In this document: piece by piece, positions 37,824-50,869 of the stretch
Position numbering within the stretch: position 1 is the stretch's first letter
Layout: each line of letters begins with the position of its first letter
Source: Clavelina lepadiformis
Taxonomy: Eukaryota; Chordata; Ascidiacea; Aplousobranchia; Clavelinidae
Length of the DNA stretch: 64,000 nucleotides
Assembly: GCF_947623445.1 (NCBI RefSeq)
Contig: NC_135241.1
Coordinates: 4,590,501 to 4,654,500, forward strand
Direction of reading: 5' to 3'
Notes under the pieces: model-generated
Told to the model about the DNA's origin: nothing
Databases searched by the model: none
Seen by the model: the letters and a program-made list of their open reading frames with translations, nothing else
Made by a program: the position numbers and the translations under genes

Positions 37824-40800
37824 GATTGTTAACTTTTAATTGTTCACTTTACCTTATGTAAATTTTATGAGAGTGACTACTTCTTCGAAAGTAGTTCACG
37901 CAGCCTTTGTCAAAGTTAGACAATTAGTTTATAGGAGAATGGGTACGCAAAAATGTTGATGTTGGTTGTCTAGGACTCTAGGGTTCCCTTTTTTCCTGGT
38001 TGTGCTGGGTTCAATGGACGCAGACGATTTTTAAAAGATGATAACTTTTTAAATAAATAGGCTATAAAACTAAAATATTTGACATTTCCTGAAAATCTTT
38101 AGCTTATCGACAATAATAACTCATTAATTGTAGGTTGTAAAGTACATAATGCTGTTGTAATTAGTGTTTTGTCACCTGTTACCTTACTCATTCTTAAACA
38201 ATTTACATAAGCTTGCAAGGAAATTGGAGAGATAAAACTCGCACAACTGCATCAGAAATTGAGGGTTCGCATCGTTACACATAGAACAACATACCAGTCT
38301 TACAAACTTTGAAGTTCGCTATAAAATTTCTTTTACTCTGTAGGGCGGAAACAGAAGGACCGTCAAAATAGGTCATGCCTTGTCAACCGTCATACATCAC
38401 ATCAACATGGTGACAAAAACAGTTCTAAATTAGCAAAATCGACACCTTTCACCATTATACCAATTTGTGAACTTCTCAATTCAACTGAAACAAATTAAAA
38501 ATATCCAAACTAAAGAATATGAAATTCTGCACTACTTGGCGAAACATTGGAGGTACAGGCTATAGGTCAGACAGTAACTGTTTAACTTGCGCGTAAAGTC
38601 TGTGGGTCCAATGGTCGCAGGCCCAGGCAATCTAAATTTTAAAAATCCAAGGGCAGAATAGGGTTAATTGAAGTTAGATTTAGGTAACTATGTTATAGGC
38701 TACCATATAAGTAAGGTTAACAAGAAATTGGGAAAACCAGCTTCGAACGTACGCTTTTCCGATGAGATAGTGACAGCCCTATTTCATTGTTTAAAACCAA
38801 TACCTAAACAATAATAACTCGATTCTTAAATCTCTGTTTAGTGCTATCTAAAGTAGTTTATGCAACATGCTCTTTTGCCTATGGGTAACAAAACAAAGCC
38901 CTTAATTTTGGAGGACGCAGCTTTTACTGCTTGAAGTTTTCATCAGGTCACCGTGTGATATATACTTAGCCATTATGTGGTTAATACGCTATATACCGTG
39001 GTTGCCATTTTAATTTTTAAACTACGTAACTTAGTAGTAATTATGGTAGGCCTACTCTCTAATCTAGTTCCACACATATAAAACCATGACAGTTCAGTTA
39101 AATGTGTAACTATTGGCCTAACAAGCTACGAAATCGCTCTTCCCACATTCGTCACTTGATTGGCTGGTCTTGCCATGCGAATTGCGGAGTTGTGACGTAA
39201 TGCTCAAGAGGTTAGTCACTAGTCAGCATCACGTATGACACCGCATCACTGTAGACTGTCGGGCTTTTCTCTTTCAATAAATGGTCAGAAATCTTATAAT
39301 TCAATTCGATGCTTTCAACCTTTCAGAACTGAATACGATGCAAGATGTTTTCGAAGGTATTTTGTTCACTCATGTAATATATTGTTTGTTATACGTAATT
39401 TATACGGTTTACCAGTAGTTGCCTCATACGTTTTTGTCTAAATTCTCGAGCGTAATTTCATAACAATCTAGTTTGAAATCTAGTAGCCTACTGTTTGGCA
39501 CTTGTACACGTGACAAAGGAAGTCAAAATCAGGGAGTCGAATCGCAGTGGTAAACGGTTTAATTCCGGTTCAGTTTTTGCAAAATTTTTATTTTACCGGT
39601 TCTATTCCGGTTCAGGTTTGCATCGGGTGCACACATTCATTCCGCTCCGGGTTTAGGTTCAGCAACCTAGCTAATATTCCGTCCGATCCGAGTTCGAAGG
39701 ACGTTATCCAGCTAATAATATTTTTTAATTTCTTCAACTACGCTGCTTCAACTCATTAGCTTAAGAAATTTCACATGAGTGGATATTTCTTAGCTTAGGT
39801 TTTTACGTTATGACATTAGTAATAATAAACAATATTTTTTTTAAATGAACACTCCCATAACATACAGTTGTCGTGCGACTAAATATGAGTAAAACAGGAA
39901 ACAGCAGCAGAATAATTTCAAGATATTCACAATTCACTTCGAATTTTGAACATTTACTCATGTTACACAAAATAATTAACGTCATCCTTCTTACAAAAAA
40001 AAAAACTTTCGTTAAAGCATCAGTAACATCTAGTTGCAACAGTAACATCAGTAATACTCAGCCAAACAAGTCCCTATATTTGGAGTAAACGCATAGTTGC
40101 TTAATGTAGGAATCTATAGAAATAAATTGCCAAAAGCCACCACTTAAATAAAAATAAAAACCAGCGAAAAAATGTGTAGGACCAAGACCTTATTTGGGGT
40201 CACATTTACCACATATCTTGCAGTAAGCAATATGATCAATGTTTGAGGCGACAAAGCAGTACTACAACATGACGTGGGTCCTTTTAGATACAGTAATTAT
40301 TATCATTAGTGGGGCTTTTTATGTTGGAATCTGTTTGTAATCTCAGATGCCCCTGGTTTAACATAGGCCTTCAATTCTGAATTCGATCATGATAACAGAA
40401 GGACATTATCCAAGACACAATAATTAGCACAGTATGTTACTATACTGAATTTGGAAAATACGCACAACGAAAAAGACCGTCCATCCCCAATTGATAGTAA
40501 CATATTCATTCGCTGACTCATTCGTTGATTCTGCTATTGTTTTCAATAAGGCAACTGCGGCGATGATTCTGCATATGCATGATCTAAATCGTTTGCTCTC
40601 TGTTTGCTATCCCTTTGTTGTTTGGGTTCTTTGCAGTATGAGGCTTAACAATAAGCAAACGATAACCATAAGTTGAAGCCTGGAGCCCGTTACCTTGGTT
40701 ACCTTCGTTAAACTTGGCATGGTGTGGGAGCTTTAACCAATGTTTATACTTACAGCAACTTTTGAACTAAAGGTCAAATAAATTTCTCAAAACTCCTTCT

Positions 40801-41128
40801 AACACAGCGTATATGGGAACCCTAAATAAATTGGTGTATATGTAGCAGAATCTTCCAATCATATTCGCAAACGTTATAGTGGCAGATCGACTTCATTTTA
40901 TATCGTTATTTATAAGAATCACTCATTCAGTTTAATAATGCACGATCCTGTTAGATCGAATAAAAATAAGGTAAGCTATATGTTTGTTTCCGTTGTAATG
41001 TAATCATTTCCTTTCAATTCTTTTGTAATCAGTCCCGGCGTTAACAATATACCGTGGAGTTATAACTGCTTAAATCACAGCTTATATGCTTTAAGACTGT
41101 TAAGTAGCATATTAGCAAGGTGAAGAGA
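37824..41128. other. Gene-free interval
   Basis: The 5' flank of S6 to about 39.0 kb includes a stretch near 38.87-38.95 kb resembling the flank of S1 (18.39-18.51 kb). A degenerate CCGGTTC-rich stretch lies at about 39560-39690. No exon chain was found. The promoter of the CUB-ZP gene should be just before 41129. Confidence 0.5.
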
Positions 41129-44100
41129 ATGAAGAAAATAGATTTTTTCCTGCTCTTGTTTGTTATTATGTTGTCTGAAGTTAACGCACAGCAGTGTACG
41201 GGCAATGAGTCGATCAACCAAACATTTGTAAGCTTTGAAGTAACGTCCGCAGATACAGTTTGCAGCCCATACATGCGGTCACTGACACGATCGTTGCCTG
41301 GACGCACAGTGGTTTACTTGGACATCTCTGCAGCAGTGGGTGCTGAGTGTTTTGTAAGTTGTGCTTGGTTTTCAATAGTTTGAATAGTAGTTTCGTTTAT
41401 TACCTTGTTCTATGCACGTAGACTGAGCATATACACTAACCTTGTGAAGTTGTGAGCTTCTTAAAAGATTTGCGCCTCAACCCGGTTGACACTCATCCGG
41501 TCATTGGGCTTGCGATTAACTCTCACCTTTTACATATCAATACCATAAAATATTCTGCTTTGTACAACGGTATGTAAGACAATATAAAACAGTCGTGGTA
41601 TACATTAACGGAGTATACTACAAAAAACTTGTTATCATTTGGCTACTCAGATTATCATTGATGGCAATATGGAATAACTTACTACAAAAAATAAGCAACT
41701 TTGATCATTTTTTATTAACCAAAGTGGTTTTGTGGTTTATTGTTGCAGGTGTACGAAGGAACGTCAGTGGATATTCCTTTAGGACAAATCAACGATAACC
41801 GCACTTTTTGGATCGAAATTCCAACAGGCGTAACAGTTTTCACCTTTCAGTGTTTCAAAATTTTCCAAGGTTTTGCTTTGGCCGTTCAAACAGGTTAATA
41901 TCGAATTCTGCGCAATGGTTATAAACGTGGTATTTAGTGATCGAGTTAAAACAAAACAAAACATTATATTAGATGTAATTTTGTTGGTTTTACTTGACCG
42001 TATAGTCAAGTCAACGATTTAACTATATGTACTGTGTTTTATCTTGCCTGCGATAGTTATTATGCCTTTCTGGTTTTTGGCAGGCTGATATCTGCCTGAA
42101 ATTTCATCCGTAATTGAAGTAAGAGTGCCCATGTTAATTTCATCACTGAAACAAAATCAAAAAATATTTAAATAAAACTATTATCAAATAGAATAAAATC
42201 GACCGCGTGTTAAATTTAGTTTGGAAAAAATACTAAAACTTTTTTCACCAATTTAATGAAAATTTTTGATTTATTTCGAACTTATTCCCATGATGATAAT
42301 GTTTTGTTAGTAGAGCGTATCCTTTGGAAATAACTATATATACCTAAGCAGTAGTAATTACGTGAAAATGTAAATTGGATTTGGCAATTTATAAATTTCC
42401 AGTTGAGTTCGTCACCCAAGAAGTCAATGACCTTCAGACAAGCATTACCGTGACATCACTTAACCACCCCGCTAACTACCCACAAAATCACCTGCAAGAA
42501 ACTGTCTTAAGGAGCACCGTTCCGGCCGAATACAGTATCAGCTTTAATTCGCCCTTTGCTCTTCAGTCAGCCGACTGGTTGTACGTGAGTATGTGACTGG
42601 CACGATTTTTAAATGCAACCGGATTTAACTAAAGGTGATGACATTGACACATTGACTAAAATGCAAAATCAATATAATCCATTTCATCACAATAGGAGGA
42701 AATTTATTATATTTAATCATCCTCAACTTAAAGTGTTATAAGGGGCTTTGGTTGCTTTGCTGTATTGCCAGTTTAAATCAGCTTGTAACCTAAAATTAAT
42801 CTTTTGGTTAAACATAGTTTAACGTTTTTTGCCAGATATTATCAGATGGTGGCACAGCATTGGCCTACACATTGTTACCGCCTGTTCCGTCATCGGTGCC
42901 TAGTCCATTTTTTATAAATGGGACTGAAATTAAAATTCGATTTTCCAGCAATGACGATATTCAAGTCATATTTGGTTTCAGCATGAACATCGCTTTTGGT
43001 ACGTTTTATTAAACAACAAAGCAGTAGCTCTTGTTTGAGCGTTTTCGGTTTGGTGTTTGTTTTTTAATTTTTGCATTAAAACATTGCTATGGCTAGTGAA
43101 AAAAAATTTTCGTTAAAAGAATATCTCATACGATAGGGAACTCAAAAGCATTCTTGTATTTTATTGGATGTTAGTGAAAGATTTACCAACAACTAATCCA
43201 CCGACCACTGAACAAGAGCTGACATGCAAGCCAGATGGTAAAGCAGAGATCAGGTAACACAAGCACAATAGGCCCATTGTCATAAATTTTGTCAATTTAT
43301 CGTACAAAAAGTACATATAGACCTTACAGACGAGGCGCAGTCGAAAATCCTTAATTAGTTTAGCTGAAAATGTAGGTAGATTGGCATGAACTAAATATAC
43401 ACGACACGTTTCCGCGATTTCGCAAGCCACGATACATCGCCGGCTATATGACTGTATCGGTATCGGTTTTAATGGCATTGAATTCGGTTTAGAATATCAA
43501 ATGCTTCTTTGGTGGCGTTGTCCTGCTCTGATGGTGAAGACGATTTGTACGTTTCACCGAACCTGGTTGAAGATCTCAGCGAACTGGACCCTTCCTGTGT
43601 TGCCAACGCAAGCAATCCGAACTTTGACCTCTATTTTAATAACTTAACCTCCAGCTGTACGACTATTCAAGTAAAACTTAATTGAAGCACTATTGTGAAA
43701 AACAGAAATGTCAGCTCGGCTAAATGTATAAGTTAATATCGAGTTATGCAATTAATGAAGTTAGGTATAATTGATATAGGTAGGTAATAGAAGACGTATA
43801 TGAATAAACTATACATAATCTTTTTATTTAGTTTTAGGAAAAAACACCGATCATTAAACATTTACTTCAACCAAACTATATTTCTCTGATTAAGGCATCA
43901 AACGGCACCTTATTCATAGAACTAGTTGTTCGTTGCCAGCAAAATTTCACAACGACAGCAGCAATTCAACGCTACGAAAGCAAATGCATCAAATACGAAT
44001 GCGAGTACAACTTGACCGAAGTAACTAACTCTTCTGCAATTCTGCCTCGAATAATGTGAGGAATACGAAAATTACTTTTACTTATATTACGTTTACGTTA

Positions 44101-45599
44101 CCTGTACTTCCACCTGTCATAATTCTGATTCTTTCGTTTACCTTGATTTGTTCTTCCACCCTTTTTAGAAAACAAAGTCTTGATGAAGTCAAAGGAACCG
44201 GAACAATTCTACCCAAGCTCATTTTCACCGATGAAACTTATTCTAATGAAAGTGAAAATAATGTTGTCATAACCGTCCCGAATTACGTCTATTCGAAGGT
44301 TGAAATCACAACAGCGGAAGTCAATTTTTCCTTTTTCCTGCAGGTCTATTTAGATAACAAGACTTTAATGCTATTAGGTTAGACAGGCAAATCACATGCG
44401 GGGATGCAAGTTTAACGCTTTTGTCTGTAAATCGGTACCAAGTCATAAAGCTTACGCATATAAAACAACACAAGGAAAAGATGCAATTGAGGGCTGGGTA
44501 TTTTTTATTAACATAAATTATTACTTTCACAGGTAACGCAATGCTGGGCGACTCAGACTGAAGACTCTGATAGCAATCCAAGATATTCAATCATCCATAG
44601 CAGGTGAGAGAGAATCGAACTAAAACTGAGCGCTTTTCGCTAACATAAAACAAAATGTAACTGATAAGTCTTTGAAAACTATTATATTGTGTATCACTTC
44701 GACACTAAAATTTTTAAATCAGTTGCCCGGATATCAATGCCAACGAACCGAGTGATGCTGTTGAAATCGATAGAAATTACCAGTCTAATTACGCCGCCTT
44801 TCGGTTTCGTTCTTTTGTTTGGACAGGAGCCATCGATGACGATATTTATGTTCATTGTCAAGTTACAATCTGCTACAACAGTGAAAATAACCAATGTCCA
44901 TCCGTGGTAAATGCTAACCTATAGTTCATTAAGAAAATCACCTTTGCTTGTCTTAATTTAAAAGCAATTTATGAGCAAGAATGTTTTAAAACATGCCAAG
45001 TTTAGCTGTTGAAAATATTTTATACCATAGCCTGTTTGCAACAAACGACGCCGACGCGACTGGATCCCAGAGAAATCTCAATCCCAAGTCGTTTCATCTG
45101 GGCCCTTGCGCATAAGACAGTCAAAGAAGGACACCTGCTATGAAGTAATTTTTGTTGTAACAAAGCAAGAATGGTTCTTACAATCTCATAATCTATAGTA
45201 GTAATGTGCAAATACATTAACTGATTACAGCAAAACGGTGGATGTAGTGACGTATGTGAAATGCGTATTAAAGATGTAATATGTTCTTGCCTGGAAGGAA
45301 GAGTGCTCGACATTGGAAGAAAAATCTGTCGAGGTAGAAAGATATTGAACAATCACTGTATTTCAAAGATATGTATAAACTCAGCTTAAGTGTGTATCTG
45401 TATCTTACGAAATTTTTAATTTGGTTTCAATGTTATCTTTGTAGAAAAAACGTTTGAAGTGGCGGAAATCACAAAAGTAGAAGACCAGCAAGCAATCATA
45501 TTGCTCGGTTTAGTTATTGTAGCAATAGTCGTCTGCATAACAGGATTTTTCATAAAGTGGAAAAGAAATAATGGAAAGCTCGTCCAGAATTTAATCTAA
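41129..45599 (+). CDS. CUB - ZP - EGF - transmembrane protein
   Basis: Thirteen exons: 41129-41353, 41749-41893, 42403-42584, 42836-42998, 43175-43253, 43493-43670, 43838-44055, 44169-44343, 44533-44603, 44723-44906, 45031-45144, 45231-45333, 45445-45599. All GT-AG, one frame, 663 aa. Domains: signal peptide 1-20 (cut after VNA); a Cys-containing N-terminal region to about 123; a CUB-like domain about 124-238 (HPANYP; C-terminal IKIRFSSND); a Thr/Pro linker; a ZP domain from Cys256 to about 540 (SCSDGEDDLYV in ZP-N; QCWATQTEDSDSNPRY, SCP and DDDIYVHCQVTIC in ZP-C); furin-type KRRRR at 545-549; a hydrophobic patch near 560-568; an EGF-like module with six Cys (576, 583, 587, 596, 598, 611); a membrane helix 629-649; a 14-residue basic tail. 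ZP modules polymerise extracellularly after cleavage; this could be a vitelline-coat, tunic or epithelial matrix protein. The start at 41129 is the first ATG giving a signal peptide. Confidence 0.9.
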
Positions 45600-47708
45600 G
45601 AAAGTCTTTCGCTGTGTAAAAACCAATAACCGAAGTGTTTATGAGCAACTTTAATGACGTTGATTTGTTGGCTACATAAGTTAGAAACGACATATTACTC
45701 GTACATTTATATAAGTTTCTTTAATAACGTTTTTATGATGTTAACAAAACAAATTTATAGTCATCACAAGATTTGTGCTGTTTGTGTATTAGCATATAAT
45801 TCTTGTTGGTTGATAGCCTACTCTTGTATATGTATAGAGGAGCCTGACGCCTTGAGGCTTAACCTCAAAAGTGGTTGTGGTTGTCACAGGGGGATATATC
45901 TCAAACATACTGTAACTTGTCATTTAAGTAAGTTTTTTCTCTGTGAAACTACTGTTGTAATCAACTAATCACCAAGCTTTAATCATTAATCCATTTTGCT
46001 TCATTCATTCTATTTTTTATCATTGTGGGGGTGAGAACAAAAACAGAGCTATGTAGACCTACCGTAGTTGACAATGATAGCTCGTGCTAATGCATAGGAA
46101 AAAGTGACACTATATACTGTAATTAATAGGTTATCATTAATTCTAAGTCGCTCTATTCGAGCGAAGAATTAAACTGTTACAGGAGTTAGAAACGTACAAC
46201 ATTTTGTGCCGGGATTGGTTCTAAATGTTGAATTTTATACGTGACAAAAGACACAAATGTACCCATCGTTTTGCTTAAGATCTAGGTGAATTGGTTAAGT
46301 CTACGATCGAATGTTTGTAAGTATAATTAGTAGACTGAGGCGAAAGTAAACTTATCATATGTACATAGACTCTTCATCTCAAAAACTTATTCGAAAATAA
46401 AAAATATTATTATTATGTTTGGCCACTGCACTTGTATGATAGTGGTGTTGTGTGAATTTTGTTCTCATTCGCCGCAACTTGTTTCATCACGGAAACAGCT
46501 CTTCGCTTTCAACTAATTAAGAAGTCTTGCGCTTCCAATCCTAACCCATACATTTGGTCACAACCTTTATACCGTTGCAGTTTTTAAACCACCTACAGTA
46601 TACTGACATAAGATTCATTCAAACAAAACACGAAGATGTTCTGAGTAGAAAATGTAAAAAGACTTTCAACGATTTTCAATACTAAATACTTGACTGAAAT
46701 AAAATGTTTTCCCCAAAACTCGTTATGCTTTTTTGGAAACCATACAGTCATCGCTGAAATCCATTTGGCACGACGGTCTTACTCTTTATGATGTACTGTT
46801 AGTTGTTCCTGAAGTAACATAGGCTATAATAAACTTTATTTTAAAAGATATAACCTGAAAAACTACAGTGTCCTTATTGGCAATAAGCAGCTGTTTTTAG
46901 ATTGAACAGGTGCTGGAGCTCAAACAGTTTTTTTTACTAAATTAACCTGCTAATAGAATTTTTATAGTTTTTGCGTGCTGTTAGAATACTCTATAGCACT
47001 GTGGCTGTCAACTGGCTACAGATTGTAACGAAATATAACTCCATGATAACTCGCTTTCACACGAAATAGTTCAAAGCAAGTTATCAAATATCAATCATCA
47101 GTTCAAGCTTTTATCAAAAACATTTTGATAAATGTTAATCACGAGTTAGAAACCACATTGCAAGAAATGGTGTAATATTGTGGAAAATGGCACATAAGCC
47201 GCTGGAAGTTAAATGCTCTTTAAAGGTGTTGTAGCGTATTAAAAACTACAAATTGACTAACACACCAGTAAAGCAACTTTAGTTTTCATTGCCACCCTTA
47301 AGTACACAATACAAAAGTAGGCCTATAGCTTTTTCCTATTATCCCCAATCTGTAAAAAATATATTGTTTTCCACTAAAAACTTACACTTAAATAGGCTAC
47401 CTTAGTTACTTTCCAAGTGTCAGGCAATTCCAAATGTTTATTTCCATTTACAGATAAAGGATGCAGTTAAACTAAACTAAAGAACAGGAAATTGCCATCC
47501 GGCATGTAAACGCACCGAAGACGTGCGTGCAAAGATGTGAATTTTAGCGTATATTAAACACTGACATATTACTTATTACCACTGATGTACAGCATTGAAG
47601 CAATTTTCATTCATCATTTGCTTGAACACATCACCTGCTCGTCTGCCTAATTTTCGTTTTTTCAACTTATGGTTTATGGATTTAATTAATTATAAGTTTA
47701 GTGGCTGT

Positions 47709-47730
47709 GTCTAGTCTAGTCTAGTCTAGT
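47709..47730. repeat. GTCTA pentamer run
   Basis: Four consecutive GTCTA units followed by a partial one. Confidence 0.8.
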
Positions 47731-47769
47731 TGTTACAAGCAATTAGCTTATTAACGTTATTTTTCTTGA

Positions 47770-47892
47770 GCACGTTTTAAGCCTTTTCGGCTTTGTCACT
47801 TTATCCTGTTCATTGGCGCGTGTTAGTAACAACTGGGTTGATTTTTCGTCTCTACTGCACTTTTGACGAAAAATAAAATGATTGATTGATTG
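47770..47892 (+). mobile_element. SINE-like 3' end, copy 1
   Basis: Shares with 50535-50668 the order GCAC-TTTTAA-CC-TT-GG-TTTGTCACTTT-TCCTGT, then GATTTTTCGT, then AAAATAAAATGATTGATTGATTG. It ends in a short ATTG tail repeat, as SINE and LINE 3' ends often do. The 5' limit is uncertain. A related fragment occurs near 25706-25745. Confidence 0.55.
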
Positions 47893-49530
47893 ATAAATTC
47901 AGACAAATTGAAGATTAAAGTTGAAAATTTGGATAACGTCTTCATAATAAGTGCGTAAGCGGTCAAAGAACTTTAAATAAGGTTAAACTAACAAACAACT
48001 ATATTTTGCTCTGCAGTCAACAGTATTTATTCCTATCACAATTCTGGTGTTGTTAGAAAGAACTGCTGAGGCCTTAGAAAGAATGGGGGACGAAGTGTTC
48101 AATACCCCACTCGGCCAGTTGCGCTCGCCGCTAGTCAGGTTACAGCTCATTTTCTGCTGAGTCAAAACCATAATTGGATTTGAATTTATGAGGTCACAGG
48201 GAGGACAAGTTTTGGTCGGGGTTCAGGTGTAGTGCCAAAACCTGTTCCCAATAATTGCAAATATTTCCAATTTTTTTTATTGAATAACCAATAATTACTA
48301 ACACGGGTAAAACCCTCCCCGGTCACCCCTAACTGTTTCCGACGTTATTTTTTTAGGATTTACCAAAAATTGTTAACACAGGAAAAGTTATCAAAGGAAC
48401 AGTACATTAGCATTTCTGAAATTCCTCTATGAGTATGCACCCTAGTCGTATCACGTCACGTGCCATACACTTCACATACGCACTTCTGCTGTATGATGTC
48501 ATGTTCAACAATCGCGTGAGCATAGGGCGCGCTATTCTAACCAAAGTTTATACAAAAGCAAACATTTTTTTAGGTAAGTTTTACGGCGGTAGTGTATCAG
48601 TGTCATGCTGCGTGGTTTTCATCATTAACTTTGATCATTACTGCGTCTCTAGTTGTGACCTATGACCGTCGTATGACGTCATATGAAAGTGCATCCATCC
48701 GTAAAATAGGCTTGGCAACTGGGGAACTGAAATCTGCCTGGGGCGGTGGATTGAATTTTAGTCATGTGCTAGATGGGATTGCACTTATTGTGTTGTTTGT
48801 TTTTTATGGCCTATAAATTTCAGCTTCAGTAAGTTTTGTTTTTAAAACTTCGGCCTATAGATAAATGGTGTCGCTCATAGTTTTGCACTCCGACTTGAAG
48901 GCCTGAATGTGAAGGAGTTATGAGGTAATGGAAAATAAATTAGGTCTAGTAAACAAGTGCACAGCCAGATGACGTCACTATTTGAGTAGCTGGGGTCTAC
49001 TATGCAAAGGCATCCTGTGGTTGTTCACTAGCATACTAGACCCTGATAATTCTTTTCCGCTTTGCCCGACTTAAACCTGGCGATAATTCCTCATCGCCCC
49101 GTCTGCAGAGTATGGCAGATCTCGGATATGCAGAAGCAAAGCCCCGGTGTGCCGGTGTGCAAGGAAGCAGCTGGTGTGCGCTGCGACTCGTGGCTTATGG
49201 TTGCCCGGGACTTGTGCAGGTAAGGTCGGAAAAAATCAGTGTATCCCTTTTTTTTTTTGGAGACATGCAGCGGTTTGCCCTGGTGTGCAATGCTACTTTG
49301 GAAAATAAATCTCGGGTGTGCTCTTGCCATACTTTGCAGTATGGCTCATCGCTCCAGCCCTGGCTACTGAGCTAGCATTTGGGCAAGTTCTGATTGTCAT
49401 ACATTTTTTTAAAGTTTTTAAATCGCCTAGCCTAGTATTGCCGGAATTTAGAAGTGTTCACCAGGTCCACTGCACAGGAATAAATGTCGTTAATGCTTTA
49501 CCGAAGGGCATTACAAAGGTATGGGGCCAC

Positions 49531-49596
49531 TGGGTATCGAACACAGAACACTACCAGCCACATTTGTTGTGAGGCCAGCACTCGGTCATTGAGCCA
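49531..49596 (-). repeat. tRNA-like segment (SINE head?)
   Basis: Read on the minus strand it has an A-box-like TGGCTCAATGACCGAG and, about 50 bp on, a B-box-like GTTCGATACCC. It does not fold into a convincing full tRNA by eye, so I read it as a tRNA-derived SINE head rather than a tRNA gene. Confidence 0.4.
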
Positions 49597-49709
49597 GAAG
49601 AACTGCAGCAACAACGCTTATCCACAGAAATGCGAAAGACACTAAGTTAATCTAACACTAAGTTAATCTAAAACTAATCTCCATCGACCCTAACTGTCAT
49701 TTTTCATGA

Positions 49710-50095
49710 CTAAATTACCCATAGTGGAAAGTATGGCACCTGTGCACGCCAAACTTTTTTATCTTCAAGCGAATTTATAATAAATAAACAAAGAATTAAG
49801 GCTTCAGTGGACGCCATTGCACCCAAAATTTCATCTTTGCATGCACGATTTCTCGTTGAAAACTGTAGTACTATCCAGTCAGGTAAATAACCCCCGAAAC
49901 TTCTTCACTTCTCATAGTGGTAAGTTTGACAGCTGCATGCATGAGGTTCATCAACGTGAATATTGATATGTATCTTCATGCAAATTTATAATAAATAAAC
50001 AAAGAATTGAGGCTTCAATGCACAACACCATGCCAAAATTCACGTCTTTGCATGCACGAGTTCTTTTCGAAAACTGTCATATTTTCTAGTAAGGC
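49710..50095. repeat. Imperfect tandem duplication, ~190-bp unit
   Basis: Two successive units sharing AATTTATAATAAATAAACAA, AGAATT(A/G)AGGCTTCA, TCTTTGCATGCACGA and GAAAACTGT in the same order, at about 49710-49890 and 49910-50095. Non-coding. Confidence 0.75.
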
Positions 50096-50534
50096 TCACT
50101 TCCACAGATTAGTGTCGCTACTTCCTCACTTCCGCTGATTAGTGTTGTTACTGCCATAAATTTGTGTATTCTGTATCTTAGTTATATTACAGAATCTAGG
50201 GCGGCAGACTTGGATCTTCGTAGGGCAGTAAAGTTCTTCGCTGTCGCTACCCAATGCCAAGTAATTTCTAAGTTTGTTTATAATTGATGTATATATATTT
50301 CTTTTTCTAGCCTACTCTACCGTGTCCATATTGAGCAATAGTTCTCAACATTTTTGTTCTGTTAAACCTAGTTTGTTACCAACATAGCATTTTCAGACTC
50401 CTGCTGCTTTTAAAAATTAGCGAAAAGTTAGTTTTTAGATCTGCAAGATATTTAGTGGTAGTGTGCCTTTTGGCCTGTGGTGTAGTTTTTATATCAGAAA
50501 TATAACACCACCATTAGCCTAATCACTATTTTCA

Positions 50535-50668
50535 TGCACATTTTAAACCTTCCAGGTTTTGTCACTTTTTCCTGTGAACTAGCCTAAGCTATTGACCAAC
50601 TAGTGCTGATTTTTCGTTCCCATTGGCTTTGCGCCAATGATGAAAAATAAAATGATTGATTGATTGTA
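50535..50668 (+). mobile_element. SINE-like 3' end, copy 2
   Basis: Second copy of the element at 47770-47892, about 200 bp upstream of the HSD17B12-like gene, with the same ATTGATTGATTG tail. Confidence 0.55.
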
Positions 50669-50869
50669 TTAGCTTGGCAACGGCAAGTAGCGATGCTCCT
50701 TTTATCATCACAAGAGCGGTAGTGATGTTCTTTTTTAGAAGTAGTGGGCTAGTGGCCCAACTCGGGTATTAATGGTGTTATGTCATTGTATTAATGGTGT
50801 TATACCATCAAGTGGTAACAGTTATTACCCTGTAGACTTGTTTCTTAGAACCATAAGATATATCTCACA

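Larger units (their letters stand above)
45600..50869. other. Gene-poor interval between the CUB-ZP gene and HSD17B12-like gene
   Basis: No exon chain is supported. AATAAA at 46396-46401 could end the CUB-ZP transcript. The interval holds two SINE-like tails, a tRNA-like segment, a GTCTA run, a roughly 190-bp tandem duplication and a locally GC-richer stretch at 48.4-49.6 kb with short meaningless open frames. Confidence 0.5.

Noticed and set aside
43161-44590. Open frames overlapping the CUB-ZP exons (44056-44382 plus, 43161-43478 minus and others)
   Set aside because: Intron read-through or antisense shadows; the exon chain accounts for the region.
48429-49572. Several 70-90 codon open frames
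   Set aside because: Overlapping on both strands in a GC-richer stretch, with no splice chain or motif.
49531-49596. Functional tRNA gene
   Set aside because: Only A- and B-box resemblance; no convincing acceptor stem or anticodon arm, so kept as tRNA-like repeat.
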